A stretch of 64,000 nt of DNA from an uncultured Dysgonomonas sp. (GTDB lineage Bacteria > Bacteroidota > Bacteroidia > Bacteroidales > Dysgonomonadaceae). Location of the stretch: assembly GCF_934668725.1 (NCBI RefSeq), contig NZ_CAKUOF010000001.1, forward strand, positions 338,881-402,880, read 5' to 3'. The notes below the pieces were generated by a model that saw nothing but the letters and a program-made list of their open reading frames with translations, was not told where the DNA came from and did no database searches. Positions 17,888 through 25,494 of the stretch are shown here, piece after piece (positions within the stretch are counted from its first letter, which is position 1; every line of letters begins with the position of its first letter). A program made the position numbers and the translations under genes.

Positions 17888-19051
17888 TCAATAAACGTGG
17901 CCATCTTCTTTCAAATCCTCACCTTTAAACTTCTTCTTTTCTAGAGATCCCCATGCATATATAATATAAGCTAAAACAAATGGAACCAATATTGATGCAT
18001 ATGACATTGCTACCAAAGTAAATTCACTTGATGATGAATTTTGAATGGTTAAAGAACTTTGCAAATCGGCAGTCGATGGGTAGTAAGCTGTATTATTATA
18101 TCCTGCAAGCAATAATAAAGTGCATACAGTAATAACAGTGCCCAAACCACTAAACCAAATACCACTAGCATAGCTTTCAGCAATTAGTGTACGAATTATA
18201 CCATATAATACAAGTAATACACCCAGCAAGAAGAATATCCCTACTACGGGCATTTCTATCAGATTAAGGAAATACTTATAATCTACCAAGCTGACAATTT
18301 TGGTTACAGGATCTACTGCAAAACCTTTTGATAAGAATGTCCATATAACAAAAGTCAAAAAGAATACCACAAAAGGAAGAGCATTGTATAATAAGAATTT
18401 ACGAGAACGTGCAACCAAGTCCTGATCCGCCAATCTATTTATAAAAAATAAGCAGGCAAGAGTTCTCGCCAAGAAAAATACTGCAAGCCCTAAACTCCAG
18501 TTCCTAAAATTAAGAAGAGCTTCAAGACCATGAAACGGATTTTGCCATTGACTAATAACTAAGCCAGTAACAGTATCTCCTCCCATAATTGTTATATTAC
18601 CTTTGTTTACTAAAAAGTCTGAACCTGTGAAAAATGTAGCAACTGCTGCACCTAGTAAAAAAGTACCAAATAAACCATTTATAAATAGAAACGACTGATA
18701 AGTAGTTCTTCCCCAAGTATTACCAGGTTTCGATTGATACTCATAAGATACAGCCTGAATTACAAAGCAAAGTAGTATTAACATCCAAACCCAGTATGCC
18801 CCCCCAAAACTGGTTGAATAAAATAAAGGGAATGATGCAAAAAAAGCGCCTCCAAATGTTACCAGTGTAGTAAAAGTATATTCCCATTTACGTCCTAGTG
18901 CATTCACTAAAAGAAAGCGATGCTGGTCTGTCTTAGATAATGAGAAAATCATAGATTGGCCACCTTGAACAAATAATAAAAAGACTAAAAGTCCAGCCAA
19001 TAAGCTTATAAGAAACCACCAATAGTGTTGTAAAAATGAATAGTCAAGCAT
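17888..19051 (-). CDS. cydB: Cytochrome bd oxidase subunit II
   Basis: Inner-membrane subunit of the quinol:O2 oxidoreductase, 387 residues and about nine helices. Features typical of the Bacteroidota type include an N-terminal LQHYWWFLISLLAGLLVFL segment and GRKWEYTFTTLVTFGGAFFASFP split along helices two and three. It follows cydA by 35 nt on the same strand. It carries a seven-G run within a conserved Gly-Gly (about 18798), short enough to be ordinary. Works with CydA at low oxygen, as expected for a nanaerobic or anaerobic member of Bacteroidales. Confidence 0.95.
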   Translation of the reverse strand: MLDYSFLQHYWWFLISLLAGLLVFLLFVQGGQSMIFSLSKTDQHRFLLVNALGRKWEYTFTTLVTFGGAFFASFPLFYSTSFGGAYWVWMLILLCFVIQAVSYEYQSKPGNTWGRTTYQSFLFINGLFGTFLLGAAVATFFTGSDFLVNKGNITIMGGDTVTGLVISQWQNPFHGLEALLNFRNWSLGLAVFFLARTLACLFFINRLADQDLVARSRKFLLYNALPFVVFFLTFVIWTFLSKGFAVDPVTKIVSLVDYKYFLNLIEMPVVGIFFLLGVLLVLYGIIRTLIAESYASGIWFSGLGTVITVCTLLLLAGYNNTAYYPSTADLQSSLTIQNSSSSEFTLVAMSYASILVPFVLAYIIYAWGSLEKKKFKGEDLKEDGHVY

Positions 19052-19086
19052 AATGTTATATTTTATAAATTAAACAGGATTTCAGC

Positions 19087-20634
19087 TTAATCAGCCTTTG
19101 GTCCTTTTTTAATTTGATTCAACATGATACGAATTTCAGCAATTAATAATGCCGTAAATAACACAGCAAATATTATAAAAGTAGTTATTACCGAATTAGT
19201 ACTTAATGCCGATATGGCAGCCTGTACAGGTAAAACATCCTGAATAGTCCAAGGTTGACGACCTACTTCGGCAACAATCCATCCGGCTTGACTACAAATA
19301 TAAGCTAATGGTACTGACAATATTGAAAGCCAAAGTAACCACTTTGTATTCTCCAATTTCTGTTTATAACTAAAAAACCAAAGTAAAGCAAAAAATAAAA
19401 TGAAGAAACCTCCAATATATACCATAATATGGAATGCCCAAAATACCATGGGGATATTAGGAACCAACTGTTCGGGTGTGTCTAAATAACCATAACCGAA
19501 ATAAGGATAATTCTCCTTCAACTGAGCTTTGTATTCTTGGGCAGCAGCTTCGTTATTTTCTTTTTTTGCTGTTCTATAATCAGCAAGAGCTTGTATAGCA
19601 AGTTTACCTCGTTCTTGTTTTTCGGCAAAAGACAATGCGACTTCACCTGTTTGAGTTGTGTAACCACCTTCAATTATATCTTTTATTCCTGGAACAAAAG
19701 CGTCCATATCTCTATAGCCTAACAAAGCTAACGCATTAGGGATTTCTACCTTAAAAATATAAGGATCTACATCATCATTATATGATTTTTTTTCAGGATT
19801 TAATAACGCTACTGCAATCAGACCAGCCCCATTCTGCCCTTCATAAAGACCTTCCATAGCTGCTAATTTCATAGGCTGTTTTTGTGCTACTTGATATGCT
19901 GAACCATCTCCGGTCATAGCTGTCAACAATACTGCTATCAGCCCAAATATCGCAGCAACCTTCATACTTTGTCTTGCAAATTCATGCTCTCTGTTTTTAA
20001 GCATATACCATGCGGATACACCTGCAACAAACGCAGCACCTAATATCCAACAAGAAACTACAGTATGAAAAAATTTGTTAATCGCTACCGGCGATAGTGC
20101 CACAGCCCAAAAGTCGTTCATCTCATTTCTGACCGTGTCCGGATTAAATTCCATGCCTACAGGATATTGCATCCATGCATTAGCCACTAGAATCCAAAGA
20201 GCCGATAAGGTTGCTCCTATGATAACCAACCAGGTTGAAGCCAAGTGCATTCCTTTACTCACCCTTTTCCACCCAAAAAACATAATAGAAATAAATGTAG
20301 CTTCCATAAAGAAAGCCAGCATACCTTCTATAGCTAAAGGGGCACCAAAGATATCACCAACAAACCAACTATAGTTAGACCAGTTTGTCCCAAATTGAAA
20401 CTCCAGAATAAGACCTGTTGCAACACCAATTGCAAAGTTTATTCCAAAAATATTCATCCAAAATTTTGCTGTTCTCTTCCATTGTTCGTTACCTGTACGT
20501 ACATAAGCTGTTTCCATAATAGCCATTATAACGCCAAGTCCTAATGTTAATGGAACAAACAACCAGTGATACATAGCAGTCAGTGCAAACTGACCTCTAG
20601 ACCAATCAACTAATGATGCGTTCAATAATTCCAT
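19087..20634 (-). CDS. cydA: Cytochrome bd oxidase subunit I
   Basis: Heme-bearing subunit of the bd oxidase, 515 residues. Heme ligands match E. coli with a +4 offset: His23 (MYHWLF) for b595 and His190 (FFHTVVSCW) for b558; Glu103 and Glu111 match the conserved proton-path acids. The periplasmic quinol-binding loop is long (roughly 240-385), as in the E. coli-type oxidase rather than the short-loop type. Operon order on the minus strand is the DUF4492 gene, cydA, cydB. Confidence 0.97.
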   Translation of the reverse strand: MELLNASLVDWSRGQFALTAMYHWLFVPLTLGLGVIMAIMETAYVRTGNEQWKRTAKFWMNIFGINFAIGVATGLILEFQFGTNWSNYSWFVGDIFGAPLAIEGMLAFFMEATFISIMFFGWKRVSKGMHLASTWLVIIGATLSALWILVANAWMQYPVGMEFNPDTVRNEMNDFWAVALSPVAINKFFHTVVSCWILGAAFVAGVSAWYMLKNREHEFARQSMKVAAIFGLIAVLLTAMTGDGSAYQVAQKQPMKLAAMEGLYEGQNGAGLIAVALLNPEKKSYNDDVDPYIFKVEIPNALALLGYRDMDAFVPGIKDIIEGGYTTQTGEVALSFAEKQERGKLAIQALADYRTAKKENNEAAAQEYKAQLKENYPYFGYGYLDTPEQLVPNIPMVFWAFHIMVYIGGFFILFFALLWFFSYKQKLENTKWLLWLSILSVPLAYICSQAGWIVAEVGRQPWTIQDVLPVQAAISALSTNSVITTFIIFAVLFTALLIAEIRIMLNQIKKGPKAD

Positions 20635-20674
20635 AAGATAGACATATTTAGTTATTCATATTTTTATTACTCGT

Positions 20675-20896
20675 TTACTTTCTTTGGATCAATTCTTCCC
20701 GCACATAATCGGCTTTCGATTCCGCATCTTGAAATTTTGAACTCAGAAAATTGGGAAAAAAGATTGGACGCAAGATCAAAAACATAATACACAACTTAAT
20801 TATAACAAGAATCCAAAGTGTACGACCTAAAGTCATACTCTTGAACCCATCTCGAAACATTGTAAAGAAATTAAATTTCTGCCTACTTTCGTTCAT
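20675..20896 (-). CDS. DUF4492 protein, single-pass companion of CydAB
   Basis: A 73-residue protein with a basic N-terminus, one membrane helix (about 25-47, WILVIIKLCIMFLILRPIFF) and a charged C-terminal helix. It matches the DUF4492 family, which in Bacteroidota sits next to cydA. It starts the cyd operon, 40 nt before cydA. The size and topology recall the small CydX/CydS subunits that stabilise heme in other bd oxidases; that comparison is inference, since sequence similarity is not evident. Confidence 0.88.
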   Translation of the reverse strand: MNESRQKFNFFTMFRDGFKSMTLGRTLWILVIIKLCIMFLILRPIFFPNFLSSKFQDAESKADYVREELIQRK

Positions 20897-21004
20897 GTCT
20901 GTTTATATTTAATATTTAATAAACTATACAGATAAGGCTTACAATTAACGGCAATTATCTGAAAACACAGTTTACTTATTGCTTGTATTTCCACAAAATC
21001 TAAC

Positions 21005-21048
21005 GCTCCGGATAACATACAGCAATAAGCGAATTTATCAACCGGAGC
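21005..21048 (-). other. Imperfect inverted repeat in the cyd leader region
   Basis: GCTCCGG (21005-21011) and CCGGAGC (21042-21048) face each other across 30 nt in the 231-nt gap between the DUF3467 gene and the cyd operon. It is GC-rich for this region. It may be a terminator stem for the upstream gene or part of the cyd control region; no T-run and no firm -7 box decide this. Confidence 0.35.
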
Positions 21049-21127
21049 TAACAGTTTTATTTTATCTTGTCAGATACATCAATTGTCATATGCTGATGTA
21101 TTAAAATAAAATTTCAAGAAATTAGAG

Positions 21128-21430
21128 TTAGGCGTCGCCACCCACTGGTGTAAAATCTCCCACTGGATTTTCAATATCAATTGCACCATGAAGTCTCTCA
21201 TATTGATTGATATTGTCATTTAGTGCCAGCATGAGTCTTTTGGCATGTTCAGGAGCTAAGATAACTCTTGACTTTACTTTTGCTTTTGGCACACCCGGAA
21301 CTATTCTTATAAAATCAAGAACAAACTCTGATGAAGAATGTGTTATAATAGCTAAGTTTGCGTAAGTGCCTTGTGCTACTTCTTCTGTTAATTCGATTTG
21401 TATTTGATTTTCTTGATTCATTGCTTTCAT
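21128..21430 (-). CDS. DUF3467 family protein
   Basis: A 100-residue soluble protein of the DUF3467 family, recognised by the EVAQGTYANLAIITHSSSEFVLDFIR opening split over the first half and the KSRVILAPEHAKRLMLALNDN segment. Function of the family is unknown. A second ATG three codons in (21421) fits the family's usual start equally well. It lies alone on the minus strand between DUF454 and the cyd operon; no link to the oxidase is shown. Confidence 0.88.
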   Translation of the reverse strand: MKAMNQENQIQIELTEEVAQGTYANLAIITHSSSEFVLDFIRIVPGVPKAKVKSRVILAPEHAKRLMLALNDNINQYERLHGAIDIENPVGDFTPVGGDA

Positions 21431-21554
21431 TTTTTGTTTTGTAGTATCTTTTTAGTCTTATGATATAGTCTTGTTAACATACCTTATACAAAGAAAGGTA
21501 AAACTAACATAATGGCAAAATTTTTAATGGAGTTTTACCACAGCCAGTTATAAG

Positions 21555-21995
21555 TTATTTATATAACCCATCAACAGAATCTATACCGGATGTATCCTCT
21601 GTAATTTGCTCAACTTCTTGCAGATTCATCTTTGGTTTTCTTTTCCTTAATACAATCAATTGAGCAATCGTTCCAATTCCTCCTAACCCTAACATTATAT
21701 AGCGCATTCTACTCTCTGCATCAAATACAAAAAAAGCAGTAATGCAAACCATACACCACATCAAACTAATAGACAAAAGCCTGGCTTTCCAGCTTAATCC
21801 TGTTTCCATACGCTTAAGGTATTTTCCGGTAAGCTTATTTTCTTCCAATCGTTTATATAGTCGAGGTGAGCTTTTTGCATACAAAGCTCCGGTTAGCAAA
21901 ATAAAAGGGGTAGTAGGTAATCCAGGTGTAAACAAGCCACATAATCCTAAAATTAAGCTAATAGTACCTAATGTTATAAATGTATATTTTTTCAT
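21555..21995 (-). CDS. DUF454 (YbaN-type) membrane protein
   Basis: A 146-residue inner-membrane protein with hydrophobic segments at about 5-40 and 70-112, and the family hallmark GLFTPGLPTTPFILLTGALYAKSSP (first half, about 21-45). The C-terminal 35 residues are charged. YbaN/DUF454 proteins have no established function. A -7 box (TATTTTTG, minus strand, 22042-22049) lies 46 nt upstream, so it is probably transcribed on its own. Confidence 0.88.
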   Translation of the reverse strand: MKKYTFITLGTISLILGLCGLFTPGLPTTPFILLTGALYAKSSPRLYKRLEENKLTGKYLKRMETGLSWKARLLSISLMWCMVCITAFFVFDAESRMRYIMLGLGGIGTIAQLIVLRKRKPKMNLQEVEQITEDTSGIDSVDGLYK

Positions 21996-22041
21996 GATCT
22001 ATTAAAAACTAAAGACTATTTATAATCTCTATATCTTATTA

Positions 22042-22049
22042 CAAAAATA
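22042..22049 (-). promoter_or_regulatory. Possible -7 box for the DUF454 gene
   Basis: Minus strand TATTTTTG matches TAnnTTTG, 46 nt before the ATG. It is the only match in the gap. Confidence 0.4.
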
Positions 22050-22099
22050 TCAATTCTTCGTTGGAATGGCCATTAGAACATGTTAAATCTTTTATATAC

Positions 22100-22137
22100 A
22101 AAAAACCTCTTCTGAAAAATTCCAAAAGAGGTTTTTT
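22100..22137 (-). terminator. Terminator after the POT transporter pair
   Basis: A 12-bp perfect stem (AAAAAACCTCTT with AAGAGGTTTTTT) with a 14-nt loop, 18 nt past the stop of the second transporter on the minus strand. Confidence 0.88.
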
Positions 22138-22155
22138 ATTGTAAATATTGTTATA

Positions 22156-23559
22156 TTATCTTACACCATGCATCATCCGTAGAAGCATTTTATTGAGACA
22201 TATTAATGCTCCTCCACAAACAATAGCCCCTATGGCTAGCACCTGATAAACAGAACCTGCACCTAGAGAACTTGTAATGGAAGAAATCCAACCACCAAGT
22301 AAATTTCCGAAAAATGAAGATAATAACCACACCCCCATTAATAAAGATGCTAATTTTGGTGGTGCTAATTTTGTTACTGTTGACAAGCCCACAGGAGATA
22401 AACATAACTCACCAATAGTATGCAATAGATAGGTAAATACAATCCACCACATACTTGCTTTAACTGCAGTATCGGCAATATCCCCCCCCCTCTGATGCGA
22501 AGCTCCTACCATAAATAAGAAACCTATACCAAGAAGCATGAGACCCGACCCCATTTTCACAGGAGTAGTTATCTTTTGTCCACTTTTTGAAGGCCAGAAC
22601 ATTGCAAATACAGGAGTTAACAATACTATAAAAAGAGGATTAATGGATTGAAACCATTCGGTTGGAATCATAAAACCACCCACATTTCTATCTAAGAATT
22701 TTTCTGTATATAGGGTAAATGAAGATCCTGCCTGCTCAAAACCCGCAAAAAAGAATATAGCAAAAAAGAAATAAATAAATATAGCGATAGTTCTTTGTTT
22801 CTCTTCAGTAGTAAGAGGTCCAGCTTTATGTTCAACAACTTTCTCTAACTCTCCAACTGCTTCCCTCTCTTTCTCATCTCCCACAGGTCTTAACCCCAAT
22901 TCTCCTAAATATTTTTTAGACAATGTATTAAACAGAAGCTGACCAATAAGCATACCTATAGCAGCTGCCAAGAACCCGTAACTATAGCCATGGCTTATTA
23001 TTTTACCATCCAGATCCTTTACTGCAAACCAATCGTTAGCTAACAACCCAACAACAAGAGGGGCAAAAAATGCTCCGATATTAATACCCATATAAAAGAT
23101 AGAAAAAGCAGAATCTCGTTTAGCATCACCGGGTTTATACAAACCACCAACTAAAGTTGATATATTAGGTTTAAAAAAACCATTACCTATAATCAACAGA
23201 AATAATCCTGAGAAAAGTCCAAATTTAGAATGAAGCAAAAAGAGAACCATCTGTCCCAAAAACATAGTAAACCCACCAATTGTGATAGCTTTTCTTTGTC
23301 CTAAATATTTATCGGCAAGCCATCCCCCTATTAATGGAGTAAAATATACAAGTCCGGTAAACCCTCCATAAATTAACCCGGCAAAAGATTCATCAAATCC
23401 AATACCACCCTCTATAGCGGTTTTAGTCAGATATAGCATCAATATACCACGCATTCCATAGTAAGAAAAGCGTTCCCACAGCTCAGTAAAAAACAAAAGG
23501 TACAATCCGACAGGATGTCCGAATATTGTTTTATTAGAAGGCAACTTAGTTTCAGTCAT
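22156..23559 (-). CDS. POT-family peptide/H+ symporter (second of pair), with a G9 tract
   Basis: A 467-residue proton-coupled di/tripeptide transporter, 12 or more helices. Family motifs seen are ERFSYYGMRGILMLYL near the N-terminus (the E-R-F-x-Y-Y motif that couples protons), GGWLADKYLGQRKAI, FSIFYMGINIGAFFAPL and the second-half EQAGSSFTLYTEKF. A run of nine G on the coding strand (22482-22490) encodes Arg357-Gly358-Gly359 in the loop before the last helices. Gain of one G would stop translation within about ten codons; loss of one gives a stop about 35 codons on. Both remove the last ~70-100 residues. It lies 32 nt after its paralogue. Confidence 0.93.
   Translation of the reverse strand: MTETKLPSNKTIFGHPVGLYLLFFTELWERFSYYGMRGILMLYLTKTAIEGGIGFDESFAGLIYGGFTGLVYFTPLIGGWLADKYLGQRKAITIGGFTMFLGQMVLFLLHSKFGLFSGLFLLIIGNGFFKPNISTLVGGLYKPGDAKRDSAFSIFYMGINIGAFFAPLVVGLLANDWFAVKDLDGKIISHGYSYGFLAAAIGMLIGQLLFNTLSKKYLGELGLRPVGDEKEREAVGELEKVVEHKAGPLTTEEKQRTIAIFIYFFFAIFFFAGFEQAGSSFTLYTEKFLDRNVGGFMIPTEWFQSINPLFIVLLTPVFAMFWPSKSGQKITTPVKMGSGLMLLGIGFLFMVGASHQRGGDIADTAVKASMWWIVFTYLLHTIGELCLSPVGLSTVTKLAPPKLASLLMGVWLLSSFFGNLLGGWISSITSSLGAGSVYQVLAIGAIVCGGALICLNKMLLRMMHGVR
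22482..22490 (-). repeat. Nine-G homopolymer inside the POT transporter gene
   Basis: Nine consecutive C on the plus strand (G on the coding strand), flanked by A and by AGAC; by far the longest G/C run in this AT-rich window. Such tracts are typical sites of replication slippage. Confidence 0.9.
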
Positions 23560-23591
23560 AACTCAAAATTCTCTAATTTATAATAAATTCT

Positions 23592-25139
23592 TTATTTTAC
23601 CTCTTGCATCAATTTCCGGATAATCGGAGAGACAATCAGAACAATAATACCCACAATCAAAGCATAAATAGCTAATTGTTGATATCCTCCTGTATATGAA
23701 AGTAACTTTTCCATTAACGAAGCGTTCTCATTAGGATTGGAAATACCTGCACCTATAATACCGGCCAGATATTGTCCGTATGCACTTGCCAAAAACCATA
23801 ATCCCATCATCATTCCTGATAAATGTTTAGGCGATAAGCTGGTTATCATAGATAAACCTATCGGTGACAAACATAACTCAGCCAATGTCATAACAAAATA
23901 AGCACTGGCGAATACATTCAACGATGTCTTTCCGTCAGGATCTGCAAACAAACGTGTCCCGTATAGAATATAATAAGAGCCCGCCAAAAGAATGAAACTA
24001 ATACCAAACTTAACGACAGTATTTGGTTCTATTTTTTTCTTATTTAGCCAAACCCATAATAGACCGAGTAATGGACTAAACAAAATGACAAAAAGTGCAT
24101 TTGCACCATTATTTACAATATTAGGATCGATATGAAAAAACAGAAGTGAAGTTCTCAGGTTTTCATTTGCAAAAAGAGCCAATGAACCTCCTGCCTGCTC
24201 AAACAGGGCAAAAAACACAATAGAGAGAAGAATTAAAATCAAAGCAGCTAAAAGCTTTTTTCGTGCTTCTTTCGTTGTAGTCTTAAACAATTGATAGAAG
24301 AAATAGAGTAGAGCTGCCGGACCAATTGTATACATGAAAAGATCTGTATATTCAGTATTCTGAATCATCACATAAATTAAAGGAATCGTCAGCAAGGCTA
24401 TAATATAGACATATAATTCTTTCAATTTTCGTTTGCTAGGAGCTAAATCCTTCAATGGACTATCACCAATAGGACCCAGATGTTTCTTGGTTAATGTAAA
24501 CGTTATTAACCCTAACACCATCACAGCCCCTGCAGCTAAAAAGGCATAACTCCATGAGTACCCTTTTCCCAACCAAACACAGATTGCTCCACCAAAAAAT
24601 GCCCCAACATTTATGCCTGAATAAAACATACTAAATCCGGCTTCTTTACGTGCATCACCATCTTTATACAAGAAACCAACCATAGAAGATATATTCGGTT
24701 TAAAAAAACCTGTTCCGACAACAGATAGTGTTATACCTATATAAAAAAAATCGTGAGGCGCTATTGCTATCAGCAAATTACCCACGATCATCATTATAGC
24801 ACCAAATGTCAATGATTTTTTAAAACCGAGTATTTTATCGGCAAAAATACCTCCTAAGAATGTAAAAGCATATACAAAGGCTTGTATTGCTCCGTATTTC
24901 AAATTAGCCTCTTTGGCATGAAGCGCTAATTGATCAACCATAAAAATTGTAAGAATCCCACGCATCCCATAAAAACAGAAACGCTCCCACATTTCAACAG
25001 TGAACAGATACCATAGCTGTTTGGGATACTTACCCTCGAAATTTTGAATTTGCTCTAAGGTTAATTCTGCCGATTTCCTATCGGAATTAGAATTGTTCGA
25101 TAGCTCAGACTGACCGAGCTCTGGTTCAGATGATTTCAT
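23592..25139 (-). CDS. POT-family peptide/H+ symporter (first of pair)
   Basis: A 515-residue proton-coupled oligopeptide transporter, longer than its neighbour by an N-terminal ~40-residue polar extension rich in Ser, Asn and Glu. Motifs are EMWERFCFYGMRGILTIF (about 49-66), GGIFADKILGFKK, FSMFYSGINVGAFFGG, ALFEQAGGSLALFA and ELCLSPIGLSM. The gene heads a two-gene minus-strand operon and has a -7 box (TACTTTTG, 25169-25176) 30 nt upstream. The two paralogues share the same motif order but clearly differ in sequence, so they may take different peptides. Confidence 0.93.
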   Translation of the reverse strand: MKSSEPELGQSELSNNSNSDRKSAELTLEQIQNFEGKYPKQLWYLFTVEMWERFCFYGMRGILTIFMVDQLALHAKEANLKYGAIQAFVYAFTFLGGIFADKILGFKKSLTFGAIMMIVGNLLIAIAPHDFFYIGITLSVVGTGFFKPNISSMVGFLYKDGDARKEAGFSMFYSGINVGAFFGGAICVWLGKGYSWSYAFLAAGAVMVLGLITFTLTKKHLGPIGDSPLKDLAPSKRKLKELYVYIIALLTIPLIYVMIQNTEYTDLFMYTIGPAALLYFFYQLFKTTTKEARKKLLAALILILLSIVFFALFEQAGGSLALFANENLRTSLLFFHIDPNIVNNGANALFVILFSPLLGLLWVWLNKKKIEPNTVVKFGISFILLAGSYYILYGTRLFADPDGKTSLNVFASAYFVMTLAELCLSPIGLSMITSLSPKHLSGMMMGLWFLASAYGQYLAGIIGAGISNPNENASLMEKLLSYTGGYQQLAIYALIVGIIVLIVSPIIRKLMQEVK

Positions 25140-25168
25140 TATCTAATAATAAATGCTTTTTTATATGA

Positions 25169-25176
25169 CAAAAGTA
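25169..25176 (-). promoter_or_regulatory. -7 box for the POT transporter operon
   Basis: Minus strand TACTTTTG matches TAnnTTTG, 30 nt before the ATG at 25139. No TTTG is seen 19 nt upstream. The rest of the 355-nt gap to clpC holds no open frame worth calling. Confidence 0.55.
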
Positions 25177-25388
25177 AAAAAAAATAATTGTATCTGGTCT
25201 CATTTTGTCGTACATTATAGCATTTACAACTAAGAAGCTAATACTTTGTGTTTATGGTTCATTCTTTTAATTTATTATAAACTGGTAATATTCAAAAGAA
25301 TTATATCTTTACTCTTAATTTTAAGCCATAAATACAGAAATACTTAAAAAAATCAAAATAAAATCAGATATCGGACATATAAACTTTA

Positions 25389-25404
25389 TGGCATCATTTT
25401 TGTT
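25389..25404 (+). promoter_or_regulatory. Sigma-54-like site upstream of clpC
   Basis: TGGCATCATTTTTGTT has the GG of a -24 element and, ten bases on, GT where a -12 GC is expected, with TTG in register. It lies about 90 nt before the clpC ATG. No TAnnTTTG box is evident near clpC; a weak TATCTTTA is at about 25304. One key base (C of GC) is not matched. Confidence 0.35.
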
Positions 25405-25494
25405 TGGTATTATAGAAAACAAATACTACAATTAATCAGATGAACTTTGATAAAGTGTAGATAGTAGAAAACATCAAATAAAGGTAAAAAGATT

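Noticed and set aside
18791..18802. Seven-G run in cydB as a second contingency tract
   Set aside because: Shorter than usual slippery tracts and explained by conserved Gly-Gly codons in an essential-type membrane helix region.
22190..22405. 71-residue alternate frame in the 3' part of the POT transporter gene
   Set aside because: It overlaps conserved transporter sequence on the same strand. The frame entered by losing one G in the G9 tract stops before this stretch becomes meaningful, so it is not evidence for a second protein.
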